A model generated the notes under the pieces. The model searched no databases. It saw only the letters and a program-made list of their open reading frames with translations, and was not told the origin of the DNA. From positions 1 through 44,189 of the forward strand of contig CAJXUN010000037.1 in assembly GCA_913061475.1 (NCBI GenBank): a stretch of DNA of 44,189 nt, written 5' to 3'. Positions 28,018 through 37,045 of the stretch are shown here, one piece after another. The first letter of the stretch is position 1. Each line of letters starts with the position of its first letter. The DNA comes from an uncultured Colwellia sp. GTDB lineage: Bacteria > Pseudomonadota > Gammaproteobacteria > Enterobacterales > Alteromonadaceae. A program made the position numbers and the translations under genes.

Positions 28018-29631
28018 GTGAAAGCATTTGATTTTGTAATAATTGGTGGGGGCTCAGCGGGTTGTGTATTAGCTGATAAATTGTCAGCCAGCGGCGAACA
28101 TAGCGTTTGCCTTTTAGAGGCCGGTAAAGCCGATAAAAACTGGTTAATTCATTTGCCTATTGGCATTATTGGCCTAATGCAAAGCAAAAGCTTAAATTGG
28201 CATTTTAATTCCCATGCTGAAAAAACACTGAATAATCGAGAAATTTTCACGCCACGAGGAAAAACCCTTGGCGGTAGCAGTTCGATTAATGCCATGCTGT
28301 ACGTTAGAGGCCAGAAACAAGATTATGACCACTGGCAAAGTTTAGGTAACAATGGCTGGAGTTTTGACGAGGTACTACCGTATTTTAAAGCGCTAGAGCA
28401 TCAAGAGCGTGGCGCTGACGAATTTCATGGTATTAACGGTGCACTTAATGTTGCAGACTCAGTATCTAAACCGGCAGTAAATGCAGACTTTATTAAGTCA
28501 GCAATCGCCGCAGGTTACCCTGAAAATCATGATTTTAATGGCGCTTCGCAAGAAGGCATTGGTTATTATCAAGTCACGCAAAAAGATGGTTTAAGACATA
28601 GTGCAGCAAAAGCCTTTTTAACTCCGAGCTTACATCGTAAAAATTTAACCGTGATCACCCAAACACAAGTTGAAAAAGTACTTATTAGCGATGGAATTGC
28701 CACCGGTGTTGTTTATAAGCATCGCGGTAAAATTCAACAACTCAGTGCAAATAAAGAAGTTATTCTCAGTGCCGGCGCGATCAATTCACCACAAATTTTA
28801 ATGTTGTCGGGTATTGGGCCAAAAGCCGAGTTGGCCAAACACAATATAAAACTAGTGCATGCGTTGGAAGGGGTCGGGAAGAATTTGCAAGATCACGTTG
28901 ATGTGCTTAACGTTGCTCAACATAATAGAACTGAAGTATTAGCCTACAGGCCAAAAGCCATGTGGTGGAGTGCAAAAGAAGCCTTAAAGTTTATCACTAA
29001 ACGTGCAGGATTACTGACAACGGTCATTGCTGAAAGCGGTGGCTTTATCAAGTCAGATCCGACCTTGACTGAACCGGATTTACAGCTGCATTTTGTACCG
29101 GCTGCTATGGACGATCATGGCAGAAATCATAAGTTGTTATGCACTTATGGCATCGCCTTACATGTATGCCTACTGAGGCCAAAAAGCCGAGGTACGGTCA
29201 CACTTAATAGTAATAATATTCACCAACATCCTCGTATTGAACTCAATATGCTCGATCATCAAGATGATATCGATACCATGATAAAAGGTGTCAAAATAGC
29301 GAAAAAAATCTTATCTACACCGCCTTTATCAACCACCCATGTTAAAACTATTTTCCCTGATGAAAACTGTAACAGTGACCAAGAAATTCATCAATTTTTA
29401 AAAGAAAAATGCAATACCATTTATCACCCTGTTGGCACCTGTAAGATGGGACAAGATGAATTATCTGTTGTCGACGAGCAATTAAAAGTTCGAGGGGTTA
29501 AGCAATTACGTGTTATTGATGCGTCAATTATGCCAACATTAATTAGCGGCAATACCAACGCCCCTACGATGATGATTGCGGCTAAAGCTGCTGATATGAT
29601 TTTGGCCGAACATGCATTGTCAAAAAAATAG
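28018..29631 (+). CDS. GMC family FAD-dependent alcohol/choline-type dehydrogenase
   Basis: A 537-residue flavoprotein of the glucose-methanol-choline oxidoreductase family. The dinucleotide-binding motif G-G-G-S-A-G-C lies at 10-16, followed by the GMC signatures G-K-T-L-G-G-S-S-S-I-N-A-M at about 81-93 and L-S-A-G-A-I-N-S-P-Q. The active-site pair is probably H470 in Y-H-P-V-G-T and an Asn in G-N-T-N-A-P (512-514). It resembles AlkJ/BetA-type dehydrogenases that pass electrons to the quinone pool. The substrate cannot be read from sequence, and no betB/betI lies nearby, so a choline role is not supported. GTG start with an AAGG Shine-Dalgarno. Confidence 0.85.
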   Translation: MKAFDFVIIGGGSAGCVLADKLSASGEHSVCLLEAGKADKNWLIHLPIGIIGLMQSKSLNWHFNSHAEKTLNNREIFTPRGKTLGGSSSINAMLYVRGQKQDYDHWQSLGNNGWSFDEVLPYFKALEHQERGADEFHGINGALNVADSVSKPAVNADFIKSAIAAGYPENHDFNGASQEGIGYYQVTQKDGLRHSAAKAFLTPSLHRKNLTVITQTQVEKVLISDGIATGVVYKHRGKIQQLSANKEVILSAGAINSPQILMLSGIGPKAELAKHNIKLVHALEGVGKNLQDHVDVLNVAQHNRTEVLAYRPKAMWWSAKEALKFITKRAGLLTTVIAESGGFIKSDPTLTEPDLQLHFVPAAMDDHGRNHKLLCTYGIALHVCLLRPKSRGTVTLNSNNIHQHPRIELNMLDHQDDIDTMIKGVKIAKKILSTPPLSTTHVKTIFPDENCNSDQEIHQFLKEKCNTIYHPVGTCKMGQDELSVVDEQLKVRGVKQLRVIDASIMPTLISGNTNAPTMMIAAKAADMILAEHALSKK

Positions 29632-29728
29632 CAATTAGCCTAAATCGAAATAAATAATTTTTTTTTGAAACGAGATCCCCTTTCGCTAGGTCAATTTAAT
29701 TAACTTAGCACTTAAATAAGGATTTCTT

Positions 29729-30241
29729 TTGACTTATCTACTTACTGCCAGCAAAAAACTCATTACCGTAATATTGATTGCATTAACATTGCCATCGATA
29801 AATGCTAATGCCGAAGACACCGCTATTGCTCCACAAGCCCCCGCTTGGCAACTTAAAACCCAAGCGGGTGATACTATTTCATCTCGTCAGTTTGAAGGCC
29901 AAGGGGTTATTTTACACTTTTGGGCCACCTGGTGCCCATATTGCAAAAAATTACAGCCAAAACTCGTCGAACTTGAGAAGAAGTATCAACTCCAAGGCGT
30001 TAAAATAGTCGCAATAAGCTTTAATGAAGATGACGGCGCATTACCGCAAGATGAGTTAGCCTCAAGAGGCTATAGCTTCCCCACCGCTATCAACGGTGAT
30101 CAGGTTGCAATTAAATATGGTGTAAAAGGTACACCCACCACTTTTTTTATTAATAAAAATAATCAGGTGATCTTTAAATCAACAAGCTCTGATACCTCAG
30201 ACCCTCGTCTTGAACTTGCGACGAAAGAAATAATTAAATAA
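29729..30241 (+). CDS. TlpA/ResA-type periplasmic thioredoxin
   Basis: A 170-residue thioredoxin-fold protein with a signal peptide or anchor (cut likely after A-N-A at 28). The redox motif is W-C69-P-Y-C72, and the cis-proline loop is K-G-T-P-T-T-F. Such proteins reduce cytochrome c apoproteins or other disulfides in the periplasm; no cytochrome genes are adjacent. The start is TTG with AAGGA upstream, and no Met codon occurs downstream near the N-terminus, so TTG is well supported. About 220 bp of gene-free DNA follow before the convergent TPR lipoprotein. Confidence 0.85.
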   Translation: MTYLLTASKKLITVILIALTLPSINANAEDTAIAPQAPAWQLKTQAGDTISSRQFEGQGVILHFWATWCPYCKKLQPKLVELEKKYQLQGVKIVAISFNEDDGALPQDELASRGYSFPTAINGDQVAIKYGVKGTPTTFFINKNNQVIFKSTSSDTSDPRLELATKEIIK

Positions 30242-30463
30242 CCCTAGTTCAGGTTAAACTACTTTACTCAACCGTGCTATTTAAGTGCCTAACTGCGTTA
30301 TTTTCATGCTAAATAGCTCGCTATTGGTTGGTAATAATGCTCTGCTAAGCACCTAAGTATCACACTTGAGGCTTTGAAAATTTTTTAATTAAAACGATAT
30401 AGTGAAAATTTAGCCAATAAAATATATATCACTAGTTATAAAACCCATTCACCCTAGCTGAGG

Positions 30464-31627
30464 TTAAATAGCAGCACTTAATTGATACAGTTGCTTTTTG
30501 TATTTTCGCTTTTGCTTTGGTTCATGCAACCAAAGCAACGACTTTTCTAATGTCGCTATTGCTTGCGCTTTCTTATTTTGTAATAGATAAATATGATGTA
30601 ATTCATAATATGCTTGCTTAACGTAAGGCGCTAATTTAATCACCTTAAGATAATATCGTTCCGCATCGTCATATTCATTTTCAGCACTCGCTACTTGTGC
30701 TTTTTCTAGCCAATGATAAGGGTTTGGATCATAAATATCTTCAATAGTTCTTTTAACATTTCGAGCGCGTTTTATTCGTCCTTGTTGCGTTAACAAGTTA
30801 ATATAATTATCTAAAACACTAATATTTACACTTTTACTTTTTATTGCTGCTAAATATAATTGCTCGGCGCTATCGATATCACCTTTTCTCTTAAATAATA
30901 GAGCCAGCAAATTCATTGCCGATACACTTTCATTATCAATACCATAAGCTTTATTTGCATAAGCAAAGGCCATATCGAGGTCATGCTCAATAAAGAACTC
31001 AGCACCTTTATTGACATAATACATCGCTAAAAACTTGTCAGAACTTACAATTTTAGAAGGAATATTGTCCTCTTGTGGAAAGTAGTCGATAACAATAGAC
31101 GGGCGCCTAATGTAAACATAATTGTCTTCCGGTTCAAAACTGGGATCATATAACAAGGATTGCACGTGATCAGATGATAAAACGATATTGCCATGTTTTT
31201 CATACATAGGAATAGAATGTATTTTTCGATAGTCCATTTCCACGCCAACAAGTCGTGCAAATGCGGTGGTTAAGATAGCGAGGCTCATACAATTACCACT
31301 ATTTTTAGACATCGCAGTACTGGCTGTATAGGTTTTGCCATAATAGGTAAAATTAGATAACTTACTCTCTAAAAAGTGTCTAATAACTTGATGTGGTAAA
31401 TAGCCTTCTTTTAATTTCTCTTGATAAAAGCGTAAAAAGTTTTCTTGCTGTAATTCAGTTAAATCATAGATCTCACTTTCAGAAATCACTGTATCTACCG
31501 AGGCAAATAAATTGCTATTTAAAGCCACTCTTTTTACTAAGGTATTTTTTTCAATATTTTCAATACTTGTACAGCCAAATGTAAACAAGAAAATAAGTAA
31601 CAAAAGCCCGTGTATATACTTTTTCAT
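30464..31627 (-). CDS. Lipoprotein with transglutaminase-like and TPR domains
   Basis: From the ATG at 31627 the protein has 387 residues and a lipobox at F-G-C19. A papain/transglutaminase-like region has a candidate Cys113 in S-G-N-C-M-S-L-A, His154 in D-H-V-Q-S-L-L-Y-D and an Asp soon after (D161 or D181). Residues about 190-385 form a row of TPR-type helical hairpins. The open frame begins 29 codons earlier, but that stretch is unrelated sequence. The internal ATG follows an AAGGAG site and begins the signal peptide. Function unknown; the architecture suggests an envelope scaffold with cysteine-protease or amidase activity. Confidence 0.65.
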   Translation of the reverse strand: MKKYIHGLLLLIFLFTFGCTSIENIEKNTLVKRVALNSNLFASVDTVISESEIYDLTELQQENFLRFYQEKLKEGYLPHQVIRHFLESKLSNFTYYGKTYTASTAMSKNSGNCMSLAILTTAFARLVGVEMDYRKIHSIPMYEKHGNIVLSSDHVQSLLYDPSFEPEDNYVYIRRPSIVIDYFPQEDNIPSKIVSSDKFLAMYYVNKGAEFFIEHDLDMAFAYANKAYGIDNESVSAMNLLALLFKRKGDIDSAEQLYLAAIKSKSVNISVLDNYINLLTQQGRIKRARNVKRTIEDIYDPNPYHWLEKAQVASAENEYDDAERYYLKVIKLAPYVKQAYYELHHIYLLQNKKAQAIATLEKSLLWLHEPKQKRKYKKQLYQLSAAI

Positions 31628-31633
31628 CATCAA

Positions 31634-31639
31634 CTCCTT
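31634..31639 (-). promoter_or_regulatory. Ribosome binding site that sets the TPR lipoprotein start
   Basis: AAGGAG on the minus strand, 6 nt from the ATG at 31627 and 3 nt from the overlapping ATG at 31630. It supports the trimmed start. Confidence 0.7.
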
Positions 31640-31723
31640 ATGTACGACATAATTAACTGGGCTAATTTTTACGCCACAAATTACGAAACTTATGCCCCAT
31701 AATACGAAAGACATCGTAACAGC

Positions 31724-31762
31724 TTATAAAATTACAACGACCGTTGTCTAGTAATTTTATAA
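31724..31762. repeat. 12-bp perfect inverted repeat with nested palindrome
   Basis: TTATAAAATTAC at 31724-31735 pairs exactly with 31751-31762. Between the arms, overlapping them slightly, ACAACG at 31734-31739 pairs with CGTTGT at 31742-31747. It lies about 95 bp before the TPR lipoprotein start and may be an operator or cruciform-forming site. Confidence 0.55.
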
Positions 31763-31973
31763 CTAAAAGGCGAGTTCAGCTCTAAATAACTCCATTACTG
31801 CCCGATATTTGCTAGATAACGACTAGAGAGATAAATGTTTAATATTGACAGAAAAATAGCGCAGATTAACTGCCGTTAGCCCTTCGAACATAAAGCTTAC
31901 ACTAGGTATAAAATAAGCATACATCCTCCTTAAGTACATTTGCCTCCGGAAAGAAATATCACTGAGTAACGGA

Positions 31974-32009
31974 GTTAGTTATTGCGTAATTCTAACGCCG
32001 ATAACTAAC
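31974..32009 (+). repeat. 36-nt hairpin in the putative M3 peptidase leader
   Basis: GTTAGTTAT (31974-31982) pairs exactly with 32001-32009. Inside, GCGT (31984-31987) pairs with ACGC (31995-31998), giving a two-tier stem with a small internal loop. It is not followed by a T-run, so it is more like a structured leader element than a terminator. Confidence 0.5.
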
Positions 32010-32141
32010 CATTCATCGAATTTATCTCTCCTTCTCTTGTGCGTAACGTCTCTGCAACATAGAATCGTAGGCAACTTCATTGTGATTCAATCGCACTGGA
32101 TAAAAATTCATTCGTCCAAATAAAAACTAAAAGGTCATTTA

Positions 32142-34289
32142 ATGAAAATTCGTTATCTCGCGCCAGTGGCAATTGCTATTGCTTTAGCCGGCTGTCAGCC
32201 AAATACCACCGCTCCTGATGTGATAAAAGTCGAACAAGTCGAAAGTACCGCAAGCAATCCATTTTTTTCTGAGTACGACACGCCGTATGGCATTCCTCCT
32301 TTTGAGAAAATTAAGAAAGCTCACTACTTACCTGCGTTTTATCACGGTATCGAGCAAAACAAGCTTGAAATTGATGCTATTACCAAAGTTAAATCGCGTC
32401 CAACATTTGAAAATACCATTGTTGCCATGGAAAAATCAGGTAACTTTTTAAATAAAGTCAGTAATACCTTTTATGGTTTAACTGGCTCAATATCCGATGA
32501 AGAAATGCGTGCGATTGCCAAAGAAATATCGCCTAAGCTTTCCGCGCTAAGTGACGACATTGCCCTAAATGATGCTTTATTTTTACGTGTAAAAGCCGTT
32601 TATGATAACCAAGAAGCATTCGACTTACGCACAGACCAAAAACTACTGTTAGACAAAACCTACAAAAGTTTTGTTAGAGGTGGTGCAAATCTGAACGATG
32701 CTGACAAACTAAAGTTACGTGAATTAAATGAAAAATTAAGTGGCTTAAGTTTAAAGTTTGGCGAGAACCTTCTTGCTGAAACTAATGGCTTTGAAATGGT
32801 TATAGCGGATAAAGCCGATCTTGCTGGTTTACCTGCTGACATCATTGCTGCAGCTGCCGAAACAGCCGCAGCACGCGGTCACGAAGGCAAGTGGGTATTT
32901 ACCACACATCGTCCAAGCAAAAATCCATTTTTGACTTATTCAAGCAATCGCGAATTACGTGAAACCATCTATAACGGTTACACCATGCGTGGCAATAACG
33001 ACAATGCCAATAATAACCAAGCAATCGCCAGTGAAATGGCTAGCCTTAGGTTTCAAAAAGCACAACTACTAGGCTATAAAACGCATGCTCATTTTGTGCT
33101 TGAAAATGCTACAGCCAAAACACCTGAAAACGTTTTTGAATTACTCAATAAAGTTTGGCCTGCGGCACTAGAACGTGCAAAAGAAGAAACGGCTGACATT
33201 CAAGCGATGATTGATGCCGAAGGTGGTAAGTTTACAGTTGCGGCTTGGGATTGGTGGTATTACTCTGAAAAAATTCGTAAACAACGTTTTGATATCGACG
33301 AAGCAGAAACCAAACCTTACTTCTCATTAGAAGCAACTTTACAGGGTGTGTTCTATACCGCAGAGAAACTTTGGGGCGTTACCTTCAAAGAGCGTGATGA
33401 CTTACCTAAGTATCATCCAGACGTGCGTACATTTGAAGTTAACGACCGTGACGGTAGCTATGTTGGTATCTTCATGACAGATCACTACGTACGTGAAAGC
33501 AAACGCGGTGGTGCTTGGATGAGTAGCTTCCGTAAGCAATATCGTATGAATGGTGAAGAAGTTACACCGATTATTTACAATGTATTAAATTATCCACGCC
33601 CAGTTGGTGACAAGCCAACGTTACTGACTTTCGACCAAGCATCGACGTTATTCCACGAGTTTGGCCATGCTATTCAAGGTTTATTGTCTGACGGTTACTA
33701 CCGCTCTCAAACGGGTACAGCGCTACCAAGAGACTATGTAGAATATCCATCACAAGTCATGGAAAACTGGATGACTGAGCCAGAAGTGTTAGCAAATTTT
33801 GCTAAGCACTATCAAACAGGCGAAGTTATTCCTCAAGCGCTAGTTGAAAAAATTCAGGCCTCGGGCAAGTTTAACCAAGGTTTTGGTACCACAGAATATT
33901 TAGCGGCTGCATTGCTTGATATGAGTTGGCATTCACTGGAAACAGCTGAATTACAAGATGCTAATAGTTTTGAGAAAAATGTTTTAAAAGAAATAGGTTT
34001 GATTGAACAAATTGCGCCTAGATATAAAACGGGCTATTACTCGCATATCTTTGCTGGTGGGTATTCTGCTGGTTACTATGGCTATATTTGGTCAAACATC
34101 TATGACGCTGATACGTGGTTAGCCTTTAAAGAAAACGGCATATTTGATCAAAAGACTGCTGATTTATACCGCAAGCACGTGCTAGAAAGTGGTGGTACAG
34201 ACGATCCAACGATTATGTATCGTCGTTTTAGAGGTCAAGATCCAAAAGTAGAAGCACTCATTGAACGTCGTGGATTAACCAGTAAATAG
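32142..34289 (+). CDS. M3 family oligopeptidase / dipeptidyl carboxypeptidase lipoprotein
   Basis: A 715-residue zinc metallopeptidase of the thimet oligopeptidase/Dcp family. The lipobox L-A-G-C (C18) places it in the envelope, whereas E. coli Dcp and PrlC are not lipoproteins. The zinc site is H505-E-F-G-H509, with the third ligand probably E534 in D-Y-V-E-Y-P-S-Q, 29 residues after H505 as in Dcp. The substrate-binding end G-G-Y-S-A-G-Y-Y-G-Y is present. It probably trims short peptides in the periplasm. AAGG ribosome site. A terminator follows. Confidence 0.9.
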   Translation: MKIRYLAPVAIAIALAGCQPNTTAPDVIKVEQVESTASNPFFSEYDTPYGIPPFEKIKKAHYLPAFYHGIEQNKLEIDAITKVKSRPTFENTIVAMEKSGNFLNKVSNTFYGLTGSISDEEMRAIAKEISPKLSALSDDIALNDALFLRVKAVYDNQEAFDLRTDQKLLLDKTYKSFVRGGANLNDADKLKLRELNEKLSGLSLKFGENLLAETNGFEMVIADKADLAGLPADIIAAAAETAAARGHEGKWVFTTHRPSKNPFLTYSSNRELRETIYNGYTMRGNNDNANNNQAIASEMASLRFQKAQLLGYKTHAHFVLENATAKTPENVFELLNKVWPAALERAKEETADIQAMIDAEGGKFTVAAWDWWYYSEKIRKQRFDIDEAETKPYFSLEATLQGVFYTAEKLWGVTFKERDDLPKYHPDVRTFEVNDRDGSYVGIFMTDHYVRESKRGGAWMSSFRKQYRMNGEEVTPIIYNVLNYPRPVGDKPTLLTFDQASTLFHEFGHAIQGLLSDGYYRSQTGTALPRDYVEYPSQVMENWMTEPEVLANFAKHYQTGEVIPQALVEKIQASGKFNQGFGTTEYLAAALLDMSWHSLETAELQDANSFEKNVLKEIGLIEQIAPRYKTGYYSHIFAGGYSAGYYGYIWSNIYDADTWLAFKENGIFDQKTADLYRKHVLESGGTDDPTIMYRRFRGQDPKVEALIERRGLTSK

Positions 34290-34311
34290 TCACAACTATC
34301 TATATGACGAA

Positions 34312-34346
34312 AATAAAAAGGGTCGCAGTTAGCGCCCCTTTTTATT
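34312..34346. terminator. Bidirectional terminator between the M3 peptidase and DUF3010 genes
   Basis: AATAAAAAGGG (34312-34322) pairs with CCCTTTTTATT (34336-34346). An inner CGC/GCG pair, one mismatch and a 5-nt loop complete the hairpin. It lies between two convergent genes and has T5 on both strands. Confidence 0.85.
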
Positions 34347-34399
34347 AACTATTTGACTCATTTAACTATTGATAATAGTTACCAGCAATACACTGAATA

Positions 34400-34837
34400 T
34401 TATTGTAAATACATGCTGCCTTCAAAGAAGCTAAAAACCGTTTCAAAGGCTGATTGCTGGTATTGTTTTAAACCTGTATCACGAAAATCGATATCAACTT
34501 GACTACGTGTTAAAGCTTTCTTAATAAAGCTACCGGCTAAAATTTCCACAGGAAGATCTTTAATAAGTTGAATAGCAGCTTCTAATTTAAAACCAACCGG
34601 ACCACCAGAAAACTTACCTTTTAAAGCACGCCCTCTAATCACCACTTTATCAACTTTGTAATCTTCCATTAGTTTAGCAAAAGCAAACTGAAAACCTTGT
34701 ACTTGCTCAGCATCTGCGGCATCAACAAGACTAATTTTTTGTACGCGCGTATTTGGTATGTCGTACAACCCATTTTCCCGCGACATGATACAAATAATTG
34801 CATCGTTACCTTTTAACTCTACACCACATATTTTCAT
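34400..34837 (-). CDS. DUF3010 family protein
   Basis: A 145-residue cytoplasmic protein (M-K-I-C-G-V-E-L-K-G start, R-G-R-A-L-K-G-K-F-S-G-G-P-V-G-F-K-L-E-A in the middle) recognised as the DUF3010 family of marine gammaproteobacteria. The alternating strands and the N-terminal G-V-E-x-K-G-x-D-A pattern suggest an RNase H/Holliday-resolvase-like fold, which is an inference only. No function is established. Start ATG with a GAGG Shine-Dalgarno. Downstream of tapT on the same strand with a 123-bp gap. Confidence 0.7.
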   Translation of the reverse strand: MKICGVELKGNDAIICIMSRENGLYDIPNTRVQKISLVDAADAEQVQGFQFAFAKLMEDYKVDKVVIRGRALKGKFSGGPVGFKLEAAIQLIKDLPVEILAGSFIKKALTRSQVDIDFRDTGLKQYQQSAFETVFSFFEGSMYLQ

Positions 34838-34960
34838 AAATTAACCTCAAAGCTATAATGTCCGTTATTATAAAATAGTTTTGCCTTAGCTGCAGTGTTT
34901 TCATGCATTTAAAACTAAGCTTGTCATAACATTTACGCTAACTGCGTTATATTTTCTACT

Positions 34961-35725
34961 TTACTGGTCTTTGGCAAGAGTAATTCCATGCTGTTTTGTG
35001 AACGCTATATAATCAGCAACCGCATCAGGATTACCTTTATTACCTTGGCAAACCGCACGTTGATATTCATAGCTAAACACATCAAACCAAAGATCCAATA
35101 AATCGGCATTTGTTTGCTCACCAGCTAAAGATAATATTTGAGCGGCCACTTCAGCAGTCGCTAATTCGGTATTATTAGCTGCTAAACGAATTTGGTAGCG
35201 AGAGCTTATTTCTTCTTCATTTTCAGGAACTTTTGGCGTAAATGATACAACAGGTAAGTGTTGTAAATAAGGGCTACGCCGAAACATTTTCTTCGCTTCG
35301 CGCCAACTACCATCAAGCATGATAAATAATGGTCTTTTTCCAGACGTGAGGGTAATCTCATTATCAAAAATTTCTCGTTCCTCACCTACATATGCTTTAG
35401 GAAAAACGATCATTGGCTGCCATATAGGATCTTCAAGCAAAGCGATTATTTCTGGATTTACTTCTGTTCTAGACCAGAGAAATGCAAAACTATCAGGGAT
35501 TAAATCAGCAATTAGCTTACCTGTGTTGCTAGGTTTTAATACTTCAGTGTCGTACATCAGCAATAAAAACCCGGCTTGTGAATCTACTTTAGGCGCTAAT
35601 TCACAAATACAAAATTGCTTTGCTAAGCGACATAATTCACAACGAATAACACGCTGACCTCTTGACTTATAAGTGGTCGTACTTAGGCTTTTACGATATT
35701 GGTGGAGTTGCTGTACAGCGTGCAT
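34961..35725 (-). CDS. tapT: tRNA-uridine aminocarboxypropyltransferase (DTW domain, TapT/YfiP)
   Basis: Transfers the 3-amino-3-carboxypropyl group of S-adenosylmethionine to U47 of tRNAs (acp3U47). The 254-residue protein has a four-Cys metal site, C29-x2-C32...C39-x-C41, then L-M-Y-D-T-E-x-x-K-P-S-N-T-G-K-L-I-A-D, which is near-identical to E. coli YfiP. The DTW motif reads D138-G-S-W141, with Ser where Thr is usual. The ATG has no clear Shine-Dalgarno. A terminator separates it from yggN upstream. Confidence 0.88.
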   Translation of the reverse strand: MHAVQQLHQYRKSLSTTTYKSRGQRVIRCELCRLAKQFCICELAPKVDSQAGFLLLMYDTEVLKPSNTGKLIADLIPDSFAFLWSRTEVNPEIIALLEDPIWQPMIVFPKAYVGEEREIFDNEITLTSGKRPLFIMLDGSWREAKKMFRRSPYLQHLPVVSFTPKVPENEEEISSRYQIRLAANNTELATAEVAAQILSLAGEQTNADLLDLWFDVFSYEYQRAVCQGNKGNPDAVADYIAFTKQHGITLAKDQ

Positions 35726-35783
35726 AAAAAATATATCAGGTAACTTGGGGGCGCTACTTTAACGTGCACTTGTCGGATTGGCA

Positions 35784-35822
35784 ATATAAAAGCGCCTATC
35801 AATCATTAGGGCGCTTTTATAT
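35784..35822 (-). terminator. Terminator of the yggN-like gene
   Basis: ATATAAAAGCGCC (35784-35796) pairs exactly with 35810-35822, with a 13-nt loop. On the minus strand the right arm ends in TTTTATATT. It lies 42 bp after the yggN-like stop and before tapT. Confidence 0.85.
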
Positions 35823-35863
35823 ATAGCTACAAGGCTTTACTAACTTATGCTGCTCACGCTAAC

Positions 35864-36667
35864 TTAAGCTTTATTATGATGCTTTGTTTCACTAGCCGTA
35901 ATGAAATTATAACCTGAAAGCTCATCAATACTGTCTTTCAATTGTTCTTCCATTTTGTCTATTGCGATAATTGATTGGCATAACGCTTCCCCACGTTTTT
36001 CTAGTCCAGCACCGCGCGCTTCCATTTCGTGCTCTATTTGCTCACCAAACTTTTCCATTTTACTACCAAACGCATCCATATCTCCACCCGAAAATAGCAT
36101 CTCTTGGCCAACAGCAATCATTAAACTACCGAGAGAATTTTGAATGGTACTTTCTACCGCAGACTCTATACGTTGCTCGAAATCGTCACCAAAAAAATCT
36201 TCACCGGCAAAGCCATCTTCATCAATGTAAAAGTCTTTATGTTTACTAAATTCTGCTTCAACTTCACCGCGAATACCGGTTAATTGTGTGGTTAACTCTG
36301 AGCTGACATTATTACCTTCACCCAAAAGTTCGTTAAACGCTAAATTAACTCCATCAATGGCTAAATCAATAGCATCTAAGGCAATTACCTTAACCTCTGG
36401 CACAACATTACGGATACTGGTTGAATACTCTCGCAATAATGACTGCTGGCTCGATGTTAAATAAACTTCTTCGCCATTGATCAGTAAGATGTCATTATTA
36501 CTGATGGTATATAGCGGCATTTTATCTTTAGAGAAGGTAATGTTTTTGCTATTAATATTAATACCGCCAGTTAAGTCCACATTACATGAATCACTAGAAA
36601 AAGAATTATCGTGGGCATAACTTGCTGAACTGGCGATAATTAATGCTGTTGCGATTAAAGTTTTCAT
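35864..36667 (-). CDS. DUF2884 (YggN-like) periplasmic protein
   Basis: A 267-residue exported protein with a signal peptide cut after S-A-S-Y-A (about residue 18). The family features seen are the early C-x-V-x-L-x-G-G-I stretch, a beta-rich first 75 residues (Y-T-I-S-N-N-D-I-L-L-I-N-G-E), then long amphipathic, acidic helices to the end. A second Cys lies near residue 230. DUF2884/YggN is of unknown function. A strong AAGGAAGG ribosome site precedes the ATG. Confidence 0.8.
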   Translation of the reverse strand: MKTLIATALIIASSASYAHDNSFSSDSCNVDLTGGININSKNITFSKDKMPLYTISNNDILLINGEEVYLTSSQQSLLREYSTSIRNVVPEVKVIALDAIDLAIDGVNLAFNELLGEGNNVSSELTTQLTGIRGEVEAEFSKHKDFYIDEDGFAGEDFFGDDFEQRIESAVESTIQNSLGSLMIAVGQEMLFSGGDMDAFGSKMEKFGEQIEHEMEARGAGLEKRGEALCQSIIAIDKMEEQLKDSIDELSGYNFITASETKHHNKA

Positions 36668-36720
36668 ATTACCTTCCTTTATAAATTGGTCTTAGTTGGA
36701 GCGAGAGTTAACTCTTATTA

Positions 36721-36748
36721 ATATTATTGTTTACAAAACTAATGCCAA
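36721..36748 (-). promoter_or_regulatory. Putative promoter of the yggN-like gene
   Basis: Minus strand: TTGGCA at 36748-36743 (5 of 6), a 16-nt spacer, TAATAT at 36726-36721. It stands about 55 bp before the ATG. Confidence 0.4.
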
Positions 36749-37045
36749 CATAAAAAACTGTTTAATATCAATAGACAAGCATTAAACACGAATATAAAGA
36801 TAAAACTAGCAAGCTAAAAAGTCGTGAAAAGTATAACTTTATGGTTAATTTAACTACCGGTTATAAATTCAATATAAGTCAATTAAACAATGGAAAAATT
36901 TTAACTGATACGCATAGCAAGAAGAGAACAAAGTAACGTTCAACATTAATTACATGACAGTGAGCGGCAAATTTTTCATAATAACAGAATGCTAAATAAC
37001 TTCAGCTCAGACTAATTTACCTAACTTCAACTTAAAGAGCACCTT
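36749..37045. other. Gene-free DNA between zapE and the yggN-like gene
   Basis: The upstream part of a 378-bp gap. It is AT-rich with no coding frame and no convincing terminator after zapE. I see nothing else in it. Confidence 0.5.

Larger units (their letters stand above)
31628..32141. other. Divergent intergenic region with two structured inverted repeats (514 bp)
   Basis: No gene is supportable. It separates the TPR lipoprotein (minus) from the M3 peptidase (plus). It contains the two inverted repeats listed below and a TATAAA -10-like box at about 31908-31913. If used, that box would give the peptidase mRNA a leader of about 220 nt containing the second hairpin. Confidence 0.55.

Noticed and set aside
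31835-31879. 14-codon frame with a purine-rich site before it in the M3 peptidase upstream region
   Set aside because: Could be a leader peptide, but such short frames are common by chance and there is no regulatory codon run.
30289-34950. Shared 13-mer CTAACTGCGTTAT in two intergenic regions (30289-30301 and 34938-34950), and an 18-nt near-repeat at 30241 and 30451
   Set aside because: Repeats of this length are expected several times by chance in 44 kb of AT-rich DNA, and the flanks do not match.
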